In this document: positions 1 to 11,535 of the stretch, piece after piece
How positions within the stretch are numbered: position 1 is the stretch's first letter
Layout of the letters: the number at the start of each line of letters is the position of its first letter
Origin: Cystobasidiopsis lactophilus
Taxonomy: Eukaryota; Basidiomycota; Agaricostilbomycetes; Agaricostilbales; Chionosphaeraceae
Direction: 5' to 3'
Assembly (NCBI GenBank): GCA_001599975.1
Contig: BCIO01000003.1
Coordinates: 3,706,762-3,770,761, forward strand
Length of the DNA stretch: 64,000 nucleotides
Position numbers and translations under genes: made by a program
Notes under the pieces: generated by a model
What the model was told of the DNA's origin: nothing
What the model saw: only the letters and a program-made list of their open reading frames with translations
Database searches by the model: none

Positions 1-3000
1 AATCGGCATCCTGTCGAAGGCTCTTGACCAGATCGCGATGCGCCAACGTCGTCTATTTCGCTGTTAGCCTATGCCCTCGAAGCAAATGCAAACAGTTTAC
101 CTTGCGCCAAGCTTCCAGGTCCTTCTTGAGATCTGCAATGGTATCCCTCTGCACTTCTATCACCGAGTTGAGGCGATTGACCTCCTCGCGGGTGCTGCTC
201 GAGGCAAAGTCCTCCTCGAACCGGCGGCTTTCTCTGACCGTCGACGCCCGCTGGATTGAGGACGGGGAGTGTGGGAGCCTGGAAGTGGAGGCGGAGAGCT
301 GAGTTTCCAAGGAAGCGATGCGCAACTTTTGGTCGTTGATGATTTGCTCCAGGCGGGTCGAGTCGCTGGTGGAAGAGTGGTTGGAGTTGGCGCTGGCCGG
401 GCGCATGCTTTGTAGGGCGGACAAACGAGCGCTGAGGTCGCCAGCAGTCGGACCATGCACGACAGACGGCAAGGCGGGCTTTTTGGCCTCGCGGAGTTTG
501 TTGACCTCCTCTTCCGCCTGGTACAACTGCAGCTTCTGCTCCTTCATTTCCACCTGGTGCTGCTGGGCAGATTTTTCGAGCTGGATCTTGGATTGCTTCA
601 GCTCGTCGTAGGAGCTCTGCAGGGTGGCGACCTTGTTGGAGAGCGTGACGCTGGCGGCCTTGGTCAAGCGGGCGTCCTCTTCAGCCTTTTGTCGAGCCTC
701 CATCGCTTCCTCAAGTCGGGCCAGGCAGCTCTTCTGGTCGTCCTCGAGCTGCGCCACTTGGGCATCGGCGGCATCGCGGGCGCTTTGCAAGCTGGCCAGC
801 AGCCGGGCGGTGCCTGCCGCTTTGGACTTGAGCTTCTCCATATCGGCCTTCTTGCCCGCCAACTCTTGTCGGAGAGAGCTCAACTCTTGGTCAGATGCGG
901 TGTTGGACAAAGACGAAGAGGCCTCGGCGACCTTGAGCAGCTCTTGCGCTCGGACCAATTCCGACTGCTTGTCCGCATTGGCTGTCTCCAGCTTTTCCAC
1001 TTGATCCTGCAGTTTGTTGAGCTCCTCCTTCAGCTTCTTGGACTGGTCGGCTTTGGAGTCGGCCTTCGCCTGAGATGCTGATTTGGCCAATTCGAGCTGG
1101 CCTTCCAAGCTGGCCACCTTTTCCGTCTGGATCCGGAGTTGGTCTTCCAGTTCGGCCACTCGCTCCGATCCATCGTGGCGGATGGCGTCCAATGCATTGC
1201 TGATGGACCTGCTGCTTGTGGGCAAGCGAGAGGGTGCGCCCAGTCCTATAGCCTCGCTGGTCTTGCGCGGCGTGCGGAGCGAGGTGGAGTCCAAGTTGCG
1301 AGCTGCACCAGATACCGAGCGCGAGGTGAGGAGAACCTTGGTGTAGCGCTGCATGTCGTCCTGCATCCTGGCCCTCTCTTGCCGCATCTCCTCGATTCGC
1401 TCCGACTCCTGCTTGTCGCCCTTGGTGACTTCCTTCAGCTGCGCACGGAGTCTCTCCAGCTCTTCGACAGTCTTGGCGTGCTGCTCGCGCTCCTGAGCCT
1501 GGGCCCGCTTGAGCTCCTCGACGTCTTGAGCTTTGGCGATCTCGCGTGTTTGCTGCTCGATCTGAACCCGCATGCGCTCCATCTCGCGCTGGTAGGTCGA
1601 TATTAAAGCGCTTTGGTCGTTGAAAACCTGTGTGTCCCACTTCGCACTCAACAAAAAAGCGCTTGCAGGGGAGAAGCGTGCGACCCACCGTGCCGCGTTC
1701 GGCCTTGGTGACGACCAGCTTCGCGTTCCTGGCGAACTTCAAGGTGGAGATGCTCTCGGCCGCTTGAGCGCCGTCAGCGGCGATCGTGCAAATGATGGCC
1801 ACGCGGGCGTTGCCGCCCAGTGAAGTTTGTAGCAGACGGGTCAGCTTGCTATCGCGGTAGGGGATGTGGCCCTTGGCCTCCTTGGGGTTGGACAGCTTGC
1901 CGATTACGTTGCCCAAGGCCAGCAAGCTGTGGAAGAGGATCTTGGTTGATCCGTTGTGGATGAGGTAGACAGGCAACGCACCTTCGGTTGATGTGAGACC
2001 CCTCGGCGTTGCGTTCAGCCACTTCTGAGCCAGCGTTCGTGCTCATCTTCTCGCTTCCGGCCAGATCAATCAGGTTCTAAACATCGCCCGCGGTCGTCAG
2101 TTTCCTCTGGGAGCACCACTTCGGCAACCGCGCCCAAAATAAAAAAACGCACCAACTGGCTGATGCGAGTGGGCCCCCGGCCAGACATTGGCGTGCTCTC
2201 GATTGTCTGTGGCCATCACCCCCATGTATGAGCTTTTGGAATCATGAGAGCGAGGGAGGTGTGACGCACCACCGTGAAAACGCAATGGCTTCTGGACGAC
2301 CTGGCGTTCCAGTCGGTGGTTCCCACATGCCTCGAGGTCTCGCCTCGCTCCAGAGCCTCAAATATGTCCGAGGGCATGGCGACCGTCTCTTCAGTGAGCG
2401 GGTCGACGTAGATCTTACCCTTGGCGCCCTCTCGGATTTTGAGCTGCTGGTCTGCCGTCGAGGTGGAGGGAGAGAGCAGATCCTTGAGAGTCTCGTTGTA
2501 GATTTCGAGGTAGGAGACGCGGAGCAAGTATTGGCGGTCAGCGTCCTGTACGGCCCACACGCAAGTTAAATCCCGGATGCTCGAATGGATCAAAAGGGAG
2601 AGAGTCAGCCACGCACGCCTTCAATGTGCTTGAAGATGTCAGCGACGGCCTGAGTGATGATGCCGGGCTCGTCTGGGCTGCCCATCATGGTGTGCGTCTT
2701 GCCGGAGCCAGTCTGACCGTAGGCGAAGATCGTGCCGTGGAAACCCTCCATGCTGGCCTTGATGACCGATGTGATATGACTATCGTAGAGATCCGAGGTG
2801 GTTTGTTGGGGCATCATGATCGCATCTGTGCCCACCAAGTGCCGCGTTAGATTGGGTCAACAATCTCTAAGAAGCGCTCGAAAAACACACCAAACTGAAA
2901 GCTGTAGGCCTCCTCTGAGCTCTTGCCACCTCGGGCCTTGACCAAAGCATGCTTGTCGGACAGCTTGATGCGGCCGGCCGAGCCATCGAGCTGCCAGGCC

Positions 3001-3404
3001 TCCTCGCCGGCGCAGGGCTTGACGCGGATGCAGACGGCGATGTTCTGGGCTTTGGGCGAGTCAATGGTAGCGGTCAGGACGGAAGCCAGGCTGGTGGCAC
3101 TGTCCTCCCTGGCGGTATCGAAGCCGGCCATCTCTGAAGCGTCCGAAGAGGCACTCGACTCCCGGAGAGCGCTGAATGTTGTTGTCGGCGCTGCCCAAGG
3201 CCCCAGCGAGTCGGTCGATGTGTCTGGCTCTTGCTCCGTCTCTGGGTCGGCATCGGAAGGCCGCCGCTTGTGCTTGTGGCTGGTCGAGGCTTGGAGCTGA
3301 GGGATGGAGGGCGAGCGAGGCAGCGTCGGCGCCAAAGGATCTGCGCTCGCCGCCGCTGCTGCTGCCTGCTTCCGCTTAGCCTTCTTCGGGCTGCTCTTCC
3401 CCAT
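1..3404 (-). CDS. Kinesin-7-like motor (KIP2/CENP-E type), C-terminus cut by window edge
   Basis: Plus-end microtubule motor. The start is the ATG at 3404 (MGKSSPKKAKRK...), followed by a Ser/Pro-rich extension of about 130 residues and then the motor domain. The P-loop GQTGSGKTHTMMG lies near 2700, switch I NARSSRSH near 2290 and switch II DLAGSE near 2065. These sit in separate exons joined by short introns; one 3' intron spans about 53-100. Behind the motor the protein is coiled coil rich in Glu, Gln, Lys and Leu, and reading continues past base 1 (...RDLVKSLRQD). The long Ser-rich extension before the motor and the neck sequence after it (DQSALISTYQREMERM) fit kinesin-7, the KIP2 group in fungi, which carries cargo to microtubule plus ends and affects nuclear positioning. 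Kinesin identity is certain; the subfamily is inferred. Confidence 0.85.
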
Positions 3405-3847
3405 GTCTATTGATGCCTGCGCATGCGGTTGACGCTCGACAACCTTCGCAAAGAAAAAAACAACAACGTCGCTTGTGACTTTGAGCTGTGCCAGGCCTCT
3501 CATCTCTCACGGACTGCCTCTGAGTGCCAGCAGCCCTCCCTTGCTTGAACTCTGACGACGTTCATGTTATCGAATAGCTGACAGGACAAAACCGCCTGTC
3601 TTAAGCCTCGAGTGTCTTCTTGATCTGCAGCTTGGCGTCCCCAGGCGGTGGCTCAATCACTCCGACAAGTCTTCAATGGACACTGGCGGCGACGTGGGTG
3701 TGCTTGATCATGAATGCGGTCCTCAATGTGGAGTTAGAGAGTATTTCGACGCTTGGGAAGGCATCGGCGTCCCAATCAGCAGCAGCAGCGGCATCCTGCA
3801 TCTCGACTTGTAGGGCGCCAACTTATTGCTTGCGTACGCTAAAGCGG

Positions 3848-4951
3848 ATGGTCAGATGCGAGCATTGTGGAAAGCCGGGGCAGGGTCGCTACGTGTGTGG
3901 TCGGTGCCGAGGTGCGTTGCCAGATTGCTCGAGTGCTTGTGGATTTTCGCTGATGAGCTTGGAAACAGTCGTCACTTACTGTGTGAGAGCTTTTGACCTC
4001 GTGTTGTGCTTGATGGCTAATAGGAAGCGGAAATAGACACGCCATTGCCAAAAGGAACATTGGAAAGCTTACCAGTTCGTCTCGTAGCTCTCGCATTGCT
4101 GCACCATCGTTGATGCATCTTTCACCAGCAAGGACCGCTGTTCCGACTACAACCACGGCAGGAGCATGGTCCACCGCAGAAAGGATATGATGCCTTTTCG
4201 AGCAAGCCAGGCGTTCAGCGACCTTGCCTCTGCCTTCGGCACCCAGCACATGCAGCAGCTCAGCTTCTTAGGCGCCGTTGTTCTCCTTCGCTACCTCTCT
4301 GCGATAGACCCAGATCACGCTTTCGAGCTGCTCAAAGAGTCGCTGAACTACCCAACCTTCATGCTCATCCTCGAACCCGACTTTGTGAGCACACCGGTCG
4401 GTCAAGGGTTGTCTTGGCGTGTGGCGGCTCGGATCACTTCCGTCAAGCGGTTTCAAGTGGTCCCCACGCAAGACTTTTACCGACACAACCAGATTGCGGC
4501 CATTGAGGCCGCGCAAATGCATCAGAAATGGCGGCTGGAGCACGAGAAATGCTGCCCGGCAAATTGTCTGTGGGCAGGACAGTTGACCATCGCAGTCCAG
4601 AGCTGCCGAACTCCCACTCCGGCTTTTCTCACCATCGATATCAAGAAGTCTCTCCTCCGCTTCCTTGAAGAGAACGCTGGCGTTGACCTTCCCACCCCTG
4701 CTGCCATCCTGTACTTTGTGAACTGTGCGATATTTGGCGGGGAGAAAACCGGGTGGGTTGGACTCTCACTCGGCTCGTGTTCCTTGCTGATGTTAGACCC
4801 AGGCATTCAGGCCCGGACTTTGAGGCCAGTGGGACGACCACGGCTCTCGATGAAGTTGTTGTATAAGATGCTGGGTATAGTTGAGGATATTGACAACGAC
4901 AAGTGTAGGCTTAGTCTCCAGTATCCGAGAGGAGCTGACCATGACTTGTAA
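3848..4951 (+). CDS. MYND-type zinc-finger protein
   Basis: Exons 3848..3911, 3969..3982, 4037..4083 and 4129..4951 give 315 residues. The MYND finger is at the extreme N-terminus (MVRCEHCGKPGQG...) and is complete only after splicing: CEHC, then CGRC, then YC-TRHC-QKEHW, each part from a different exon. The second exon is 14 nt and encodes the YC of the finger. MYND fingers bind proline-rich partner peptides. The remaining 260 or so residues show no domain I recognise; they have a hydrophobic stretch near the middle (LSFLGAVVLLRYL) and scattered Cys. Basidiomycetes carry many MYND proteins of unknown role. The start was chosen because the finger follows directly and no earlier in-frame coding sequence looks real. 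Confidence 0.7.
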
Positions 4952-5584
4952 TAACGGCGCATCTGAGAATTTTGCCACCTCGATCGAGTTGGAGCGGACC
5001 CGCGAGTTTGCGTTGAAACTTGAGAGGCTTCGCTCGCGCCATTCGCTGCCTTGCTTTATCTGAGATACCGCTCGGCCTGACCCACTGCATCTTCAAGGAG
5101 TGGCGAGATCGTTGCTGTTGGAGCGACTCGGGCCCCTCACCCTCCTTCCTGCTCAGCCTGGGATTTATGGCCTGCGCTGATTTTACCTGCTTGTCGCTGC
5201 CACACCCTATCATAGCAGTGCTTCGATAGGACTGAGAGGACTACTGTCGAGCTTTATCGATTCCCTGATCGTCGATGCCAGCCACGGGCGCAAATTGGGT
5301 TCTTCGGCCGGCTTCTTGAGCTTCTTGCCTTTGTGGCCTCAGAGAAGGGAAGCTGCCTTTCTCGCTTTGTCTCTGCCCGCCACCAACCCTCCTCCTCACC
5401 TCTTGTGTCTCCGCGTGTGCCCACCGCTGCTGTTGATCAGTCCCTCGCCACTCTCCCGCCCGCCGCCAACCAGTTGAGCTTGCTCCTCCCGGCCACACTT
5501 TTCCACTTTTCCACTTGGCACCAGTCTCTGCCTGAAGCTCACACTCGCCCGGTGCGACTTACACTCTCTTACAATCACAAAAAA
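4952..5584 (+). promoter_or_regulatory. Intergenic region and pyrimidine-rich promoter of the GH26-like gene
   Basis: No gene is supported here. From about 5340 to 5560 the plus strand is strongly C/T-rich, followed by TTACAATCACAAAAAA directly before the ATG at 5585. C/T-rich stretches upstream of an A-rich start context are common at strongly expressed fungal genes. I see no clear TATA box. Confidence 0.4.
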
Positions 5585-7371
5585 ATGAAGAACTTTGCTG
5601 CCACCCTCGCCGTTGCTGCTGGCCTGGCCGCCTCTGCGATGGCCGGCGCCTCCGCCGAGTTCCACGCCAAATACGGCCACCCAGAAGTCGTGCGACATCG
5701 CCGTCATCGAGTCCGGCCATCAGCCTTCAATGATGGCACCTTGAAGAAGCGCGCGAGCTCCGGCGGCAAGAAGAAGTGCGCGCCCAAGTCGACCAAAGGC
5801 TCCAGCGGGTCGACCGCCACCAAATCGGCCACCGCCTCCACTTCCACTTCGACAGGCAAAAAGTCGGGCTCGTCTCCGTCCAGTGACCATTGTCCCTCGG
5901 GCTCGCTCTCCGTCAATGGCGTCTGCATTGGTGCGTTGCGCTCGCGCCCTTCATTTACGTGCACGGACTGATTTGGAGAACGAACAGGCATGCTTCCTGA
6001 CGGCGTGCGCTTCATTTACCCAAGCCTTTACAGCACCATTCTAAGACTGACAAACCCCCAACAGGGCTCCGATGGCGGCGCGCAAGATAAAATGTCGTCT
6101 CTCAACAACCTCGTCTCCAGCACAGGCAAGAAGCATGCTTACTTCGGCCAGGTGCGTCCCCAAGGCTTATAACAAGATGCAAGGATTCAACGTGAATGAC
6201 GCTGGACTGAGCTAGTACGCACAAGCCCAAGCCGGCACCCTTTTCGATGGTCGTCAGCTCTTACAGGTCATGGATGACCTCAAAGAGTCTGGAGCCAGTA
6301 TGTCCCCCTTTTGCCCCCTTCCTCAGCCTGGGTGTCGTGGAGGACTGATGCATGAGCGCCGCCCAGTCTTCCAGCCTGCCGTCATGCCGTCCGGAGGAAG
6401 CTGGTGGGGCTTGACGCCCGATGACGACCAACAAGCCCAGGCCATCTGCAAAGTGATGAAGCAGTTCACGGACGAGGGCATCGAAGTCTGGCTCCGCTTC
6501 GCGTACGCCCTTCCTTCCCGTTCTCGTAGGCCATCCAATGACCGAACTCCGGTTTTGTCATCAGGCATGAAGTCAACTGGTACCAAAGTGATGGCACGTA
6601 CTCTGGCAGCGCGTCGGACTTCAAGGCTGGCTGGGCCGCCGTTTCGGCCGCTTGCAAATCGATCGCGTGAGCCTCTCAGCCGCTCTTTGCCTGGTGTTCG
6701 TTCATCTGCTCACCAAAGCTTGCTGGAGAGCTCAGTCCCGAAGTCAAGATGTTCTTCACTCCCAACATCGCCGACAAGTCCATCTACGACCAGTACTACC
6801 CGGATGACCCGTCGACCGTGGACATCATAGGCATCGGTAGGTCACAATGTCTCTTTGTCTCTCAAGTCGTTGGTCTCACGACAAAGCGACTTCAGATTAC
6901 TACCCGAACCAAGGCACCGATCTCAAGACTGGCTTTGTCGCTGCCATGCAGGTGCGCGCTGCCCTTCCTCATTGTCACCGGCGGACTTGCATTAAGAGGA
7001 CGGACAGGACTTCCACGATCAATACACAACGGAGAACGGGCCGATCTTCGCCATCGGCGAGACTGGCCTGAATTACGCTGGTTCGGTGGACGAAAGGATC
7101 CAGTGGGCCCAGGGTATGGTCGATGCCCGCAACACCATGGGGAACTTCAAAGGCTTTGCTTGGGTGAGTTTCTCTGGCCCTCGCGTAAACTACCATGACT
7201 GAGCGCATGCCAAACCTGCAGTTCAACTACTACGTTCGTGTCCTCCCCAAGCGACCTACGAGATATAAGCGCTGACATTTGTGGCGTTAACAGAAGCAAT
7301 ACAACTACAAGATCTGCGATCCCAACGACTCGAGCATGACCGATGCCTACGTGTCCCTGCTCAGCTCCTAG
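5585..7371 (+). CDS. Secreted glycoside hydrolase, GH26-like
   Basis: Eleven exons (5585..5930, 5988..6004, 6065..6151, 6216..6297, 6367..6502, 6565..6666, 6736..6836, 6896..6951, 7008..7163, 7222..7233, 7294..7371) give 390 residues. The N-terminus is a signal peptide (MKNFAATLAVAAGLAASAMA). A propeptide-like part ends in LKKR near residue 60, a likely Kex2 site, and a Ser/Thr/Lys-rich linker follows. The catalytic part starts at AYFGQYAQAQAGTLFDG. The segment WLRFAHEVNWYQ carries the likely acid/base Glu and FAIGETG the likely nucleophile, matching the spacing of clan GH-A/GH26 mannanases and related glucanases. Substrate is not clear; mannan or another wall beta-glycan is possible. Exons of 17 and 12 nt are notable. 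Family assignment is from motif memory. Confidence 0.7.
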
Positions 7372-7896
7372 AAGATGGCCACTTTCCTCCGGTCGCTCTT
7401 CGTCATTCTGTTCGGTTTTCCATTTCTTCGGCAGCGAAACATCCTCTGGACACCAACCACTACACTTTCCTTTCTTCACTCCCCTACCGCCAGGCGCGTT
7501 TGTTCTTCTCCTTTTCTTGCCCTCTTCGCCACCGGCGGCTCGCATTTGCAAAAAGCTCTTTGTAAGAGTTTAGGGATTTGATATGGGCTGTCAAGAAGGG
7601 ATCTGTTTGACACAGAATTATTTACTGGCTGAGCCGGTTTTCTTGTTTGGGTTCGCCACACAGAGCGGACGGGACTTTGGGTTTGGGGGCACGCTGCATT
7701 GGACTCCTTTGAGCGATGTCCTCTTGCGCTTCTCCGGCATCCATTTCTGCAGAGCATCTCTTGAGCGCTACACAGCGGGACTGAAAACCACTTGTCAAGC
7801 GGGCGAACACGCCAGGGGCTGACAAGGGGTGGCGGCAGCTCGCTCCCAGACGACGAGGCCCGGGCGCTGATTGGCCACCACACAGACACGCTAGAG
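7372..7896. other. Intergenic region between the GH26-like and XLF-like genes
   Basis: This holds the 3' flank of the GH26-like gene and the 5' flank of the XLF-like gene. An ATG at about 7720 opens a short frame that could be a first exon of the XLF-like gene, but I found no convincing splice into it. The XLF frame stays open upstream to about 7765. Confidence 0.4.
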
Positions 7897-8952
7897 ATGT
7901 CATTGACGAGATTGCACGACCTATACACGACCGTGAACGCGGACGAGCCCCCATTCTTCCTCGCTTCGACCGTCCACTTCGACAAGTGGCGACTCCAGCT
8001 CATCCGCGAGAACGATGACTCTCAGCCGGTGTTCTACGGCCTGTTGCTCGCTCCTGACGAGCTCAGAGAGCTGGTCGCGCTGTGCTGGCCTCGAAAAGCC
8101 AAGGAGGACCGCTTGCTCAAGCTCGGCTTGGAATTCTTGGTGGACGGCATCGAGAATGGCGATCTCGCCGTCTCTGACTTTGACGCCGAATCATCTTTGA
8201 AGGTAAGACCATTTGTCTGCATATAACAGCTGGTCGAAACTGAAGCGGGAAGTGGGGCAACAGCTCACCATTCGCTCGCCCATCCACGAAGACCTGCCAC
8301 CAATCAAATACACGCTGACTCTGGTGCAAGACGAAAGCTTGAAAGTGCCTTGGTTGGATGTCATGTTTGCGGTAGGCACCCATGCGTTCGCTCGAGCGCA
8401 TTGCCCCAAGCTCACTTCGTGCGGACTGCAGATGGCCAACCAGCACCGCTTGGATAGGCTGCAGCTCCTGGGCGCTGCCAAGACGGGTGAGCTTCTCATA
8501 GTTCCTTCAACCCCATGTATACCGTCTCACGTGGGCGGTTGGGCTCGCAGCTCGAGACTTGAAGTCGGCTGAGGCTCATGTGGAAAAGCTCAAGAAGGAG
8601 CTCGCTGAGGCTCAAGCTGACAACAAAATCTTGCAAGAGTTGGGTCCTTCCCCAGCTTCTTCCTCTGCTCGTACGTTGTCTTTTACGCTGGAAAGGAAGT
8701 CCATTGCTCAAGCTTCCGCGCAGCAACTGTGCCCGTCAAGCGCAAGGGACCGGTATGCACTGTACTTCCACCTATCTCTTGTCATTATACTGACGGAGGG
8801 GAACGCAATGACAGCCCAACTTGGCTGGCTCGGGACCAGTGTGAGCTTGGTGTTCCTTCAGAAGTCGCAACGCTTCTGATCCCTCACTTCGACTGCACAG
8901 TCGCAAGGCTAAAAAGCCAGAGTTTGTGGATGACAGCAGCGATGACGATTGA
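7897..8952 (+). CDS. XLF/NHEJ1-like (XRCC4-superfamily) DNA end-joining factor
   Basis: Exons 7897..8202, 8264..8371, 8432..8486, 8551..8670, 8724..8752, 8815..8840 and 8901..8952 give 231 residues from the first good ATG; the true start may lie further upstream. FDKWRLQLIREN followed by FYGLLLAPDELRELV matches the head-domain entry of XLF (Trp, then LL..DL). WLDVMFAMANQHRLDRLQLL matches the switch from head to coiled coil, and a coiled coil follows (EAHVEKLKKELAEAQ). The tail ends VRKAKKPEFVDDSSDDD, a basic KKP element like the Ku-binding tail of XLF plus an acidic end. XLF bridges ligase IV-XRCC4 filaments during non-homologous end joining in the nucleus. Identity is inferred from pattern and layout, since sequence identity in this family is very low. 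Confidence 0.55.
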
Positions 8953-9168
8953 TGCATTGCTATCATTTCTCATCTGGCATGCGCAGCACCCAGTGCATCG
9001 GCGTTGTCGGCCTTCGGTCTAATGGCAGGCCGATGGTCCTTTTATAGCTGCAGACTAGCTTTCGCCTTTCCGTCCACATCCAAAGCCCTCGGTTTTCATA
9101 TGTGAGTGACCTTTAATACGAAGGGGAGAGATGACCATTGACTTTGGGTTACAGTCACCTTCACATCT

Positions 9169-9724
9169 ATGCCTTCCACCATGTCTTACAACCCCAAGCT
9201 CACTGGTCTCACTCCTCGGGAGGAGATCACAGACGTCATTACGCGCTCGGTGCTGGCCTTGGACAGCAACGACAGAGAGCTTTGGGAATCGGCCTTCTCG
9301 TCGAAAGACCCAACCTTCGAGATTGTCGGCCGCCCTGCACTAGTCGGCAAAGAAGCACTCTTCTCGGGCTGTTTTGAACATATTGGCCCTATGGATACTC
9401 AGGTGCGCTCTAGTCCAAGCCCATCTGAACACCAACAGAGCTCAAAGGGAGAGAACGCAGCATCACACCACCGGCATCCGGATTGAAATTGCCGCGGATG
9501 GTCAAACCGCCTTCGCCACCGCCAACGCCATGAATCAGCACTTCCGCCCGGGTGAAGGTCAGACCGAGGGCGCCGACTTTCTGCTCGTCGGCTCGACCTA
9601 CGAGATCAACTTGGTCAACGAGGCCGGAGAGTGGAAGGTCTCCCGGTGGTTGCTGCGGCCAATCTGGAAGCAGGGCACGTATGCTGTTATGACCTGGAAG
9701 GGGACGGCGGCTTCTTCCGCTTGA
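9169..9724 (+). CDS. SnoaL-like (NTF2-fold) small protein
   Basis: Two exons (9169..9402, 9461..9724) give 165 residues; a second possible start, MSYNPKL, is 12 nt downstream. The order fits the SnoaL_4/NTF2-like cone fold: an N-terminal helix pair (EEITDVITRSVLALDSNDRE), the core LWESAFSSKDPTFEIVG, then strands with TAFATANAMNQHF and a C-terminal GEWKVSRWLLRPIW. In this family the cone holds a small hydrophobic ligand; fungal members include polyketide cyclases, dehydratases and proteins without known activity. Nothing nearby suggests a pathway. Cytosolic, as there is no targeting signal. Confidence 0.7.
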
Positions 9725-10014
9725 GTTCGGGCCTCTCTCGAGAATGCCCCTCTATGTAGGAGAGCTTCAGTTCATCCATGTTGAGAACGCTCTAATGTAC
9801 AGCATTCGATACCAGATCGTCCGTAGAAATGTCATTTGGATGGTGAAATGTCAGAATGACGAAAGCGTCTTCGCCGTGAGCCCCAAACGTGTGCCGTTCA
9901 CTCGCCTACAGTCTCTTCTCGCTACCCCAGCTGTCGTCCGCATCTCCGCTCTCATAAGGTCTGAAAGAGAAAACAGTAAGGTCCTAGTCTTCTGACCAAG
10001 GGAAACAGCGAGGC

Positions 10015-11255
10015 CTACGGCGGATCCTCGTCTGGATAAGGTGGTAGTCCAGCCAAATCTCGAGACCACCCGGATCCCAAGCGCACAGAACGCGTGATAT
10101 CGAGGTTTTCGGTAAGACCTGGCATCAATAGCCGTACCTTGAGAACATGTTGGACCGAAAGAAGACGTGAGCGGAAGGTGGGCGCTAGACCACTCCCCGA
10201 CAACTGAATAATGCCGGAATATTGGCACTGCTGCTTCCACCTGCCCTTAGAGTCCTTCCCTCCTGAGCTTTCCGGGACCCAGATACGGGGTGCGCGCTCT
10301 TCCAGGACTGGGCCAACGCATATTGCCACCGTTGTTTTCGAGCCATCGGAAAGGTCCCGCCACTTTGCTCGCACCTCAACATGCCCGTGCGAGTCGAGTT
10401 CGAGTTTGAAGCTGTCGGTCCACGAAGGAGGATTGGGAAAGAGTTTGAGATCATTGTCGTCGCGGCCGGGCTTGCGCAATTTGGTCATCGTCTCGAGCAG
10501 AATCTTGAACGGGATAGGCTGATGCAGAGGGACGATTTGATGGTCTGGGAGGAAGAGTGTCATTGCGATGTGACAGTGATCCTGCCAAAAGCCCGTCCGT
10601 ATAGAGGTTTCAACTTGGTGGCGTAGATAAGGGCCAGTGTAAGGGCCAGTTGACAGTTGTTGCGCTAAGGCGCCTCCTAATGGGTCCTCCGTGGATACAT
10701 GCAGGATTGAAGTCGAGTTGCTTTTGCACTGGAGCAGGCCAGGTCGCTCGCCGACAAGCATGATGAAATAGATGCACAACCCCTTGAAATTCTGGCCACT
10801 GGTGTGAAAGGTGGGAGGGGCACTGAACGGTATCTTAAAGCTGAAAGGCACGAGCAGGTCGCCGGTCTGTTCAGAAGCTGTAGCGGGTCGGCTCTGTTAG
10901 CAGGACCCCCTATTCTAAACGCTCGAGCCGCCTTGCCTGTCTGCCAGATCCTAACATCCTCACGCGCGATCATTTCGCTGTCGTGATCTGTTATTGTGCC
11001 CTCGCTGGTCGACCGCTTGCACAGACTGAATAGCATGACGAGGAAGAGAGGCATGGGCTCGGAGTCCAGATAATACAGCGCAAAGTAGGACGCCTACGTC
11101 CTGATTTCGCCCCGAAACTTGATCCGAATGGATTCAATACCATCTTGCTGAGCCAACGGTACATTGATGGATACAGAACCCGACACTGTGTCGCCCGCAA
11201 AATAGGTCGTCGACGATGGCGAGTCCAATACCAGCTGAAAGGCTTCCGAGGACAT
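10015..11255 (-). CDS. Arrestin-domain protein
   Basis: Exons 11255..11098, 11025..10964 and 10877..10015 (minus strand) give 360 residues. The N-terminal arrestin sandwich is recognisable: FQLVLDSPSSTTYFAGDTV, then SGSVSINVPLAQQ and ESIRIKFRGEIRT. The strand PFSFKIPFSAPPTF is the usual hinge of alpha-arrestins. The C-terminal sandwich includes HIAMTLFLPDHQIVPLHQPIPF and ends with a strand pair near PTFRSRLLSVQHVLKVRLLM. No PPxY motif for binding Rsp5-type ubiquitin ligases is evident, so an ART adaptor role is not shown. Small arrestin-like proteins of this shape are common and uncharacterised in basidiomycetes. Confidence 0.7.
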
Positions 11256-11535
11256 CAGGTTGCTTCCTTGCACGCATTCAAGAAAGTGCTAAGAAGGCAG
11301 ATGATGGCAGTGCAGGTCCAAGAGTCAAAAATCACAGGTCTTTCCCGCGCCACCATCACGTTTGTGCTTGCTGAGGCTGCCTAGATTCGCATTTTAGATC
11401 TCACGCCTGTTCTTGTGGTCCGTTGTTAACTCAAACGAAGGTTCACTAGTCTGTTTGACTTGGCAGTGGCTCGAAATAGCGCATGACTCGTCCGTCGAAA
11501 ATCCCCAAAGCACACCGTCTCTTTCTTCCAGCTAC

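Noticed and set aside
455-1606. Long plus-strand Leu-rich frames opposite the kinesin tail
   Set aside because: They mirror the coiled-coil codons of the kinesin on the other strand.
8203-8228. 26-nt intron in the XLF-like gene ending at TATAACAG
   Set aside because: Too short and it breaks the frame; the acceptor at 8263 gives a 61-nt intron and the conserved sequence.
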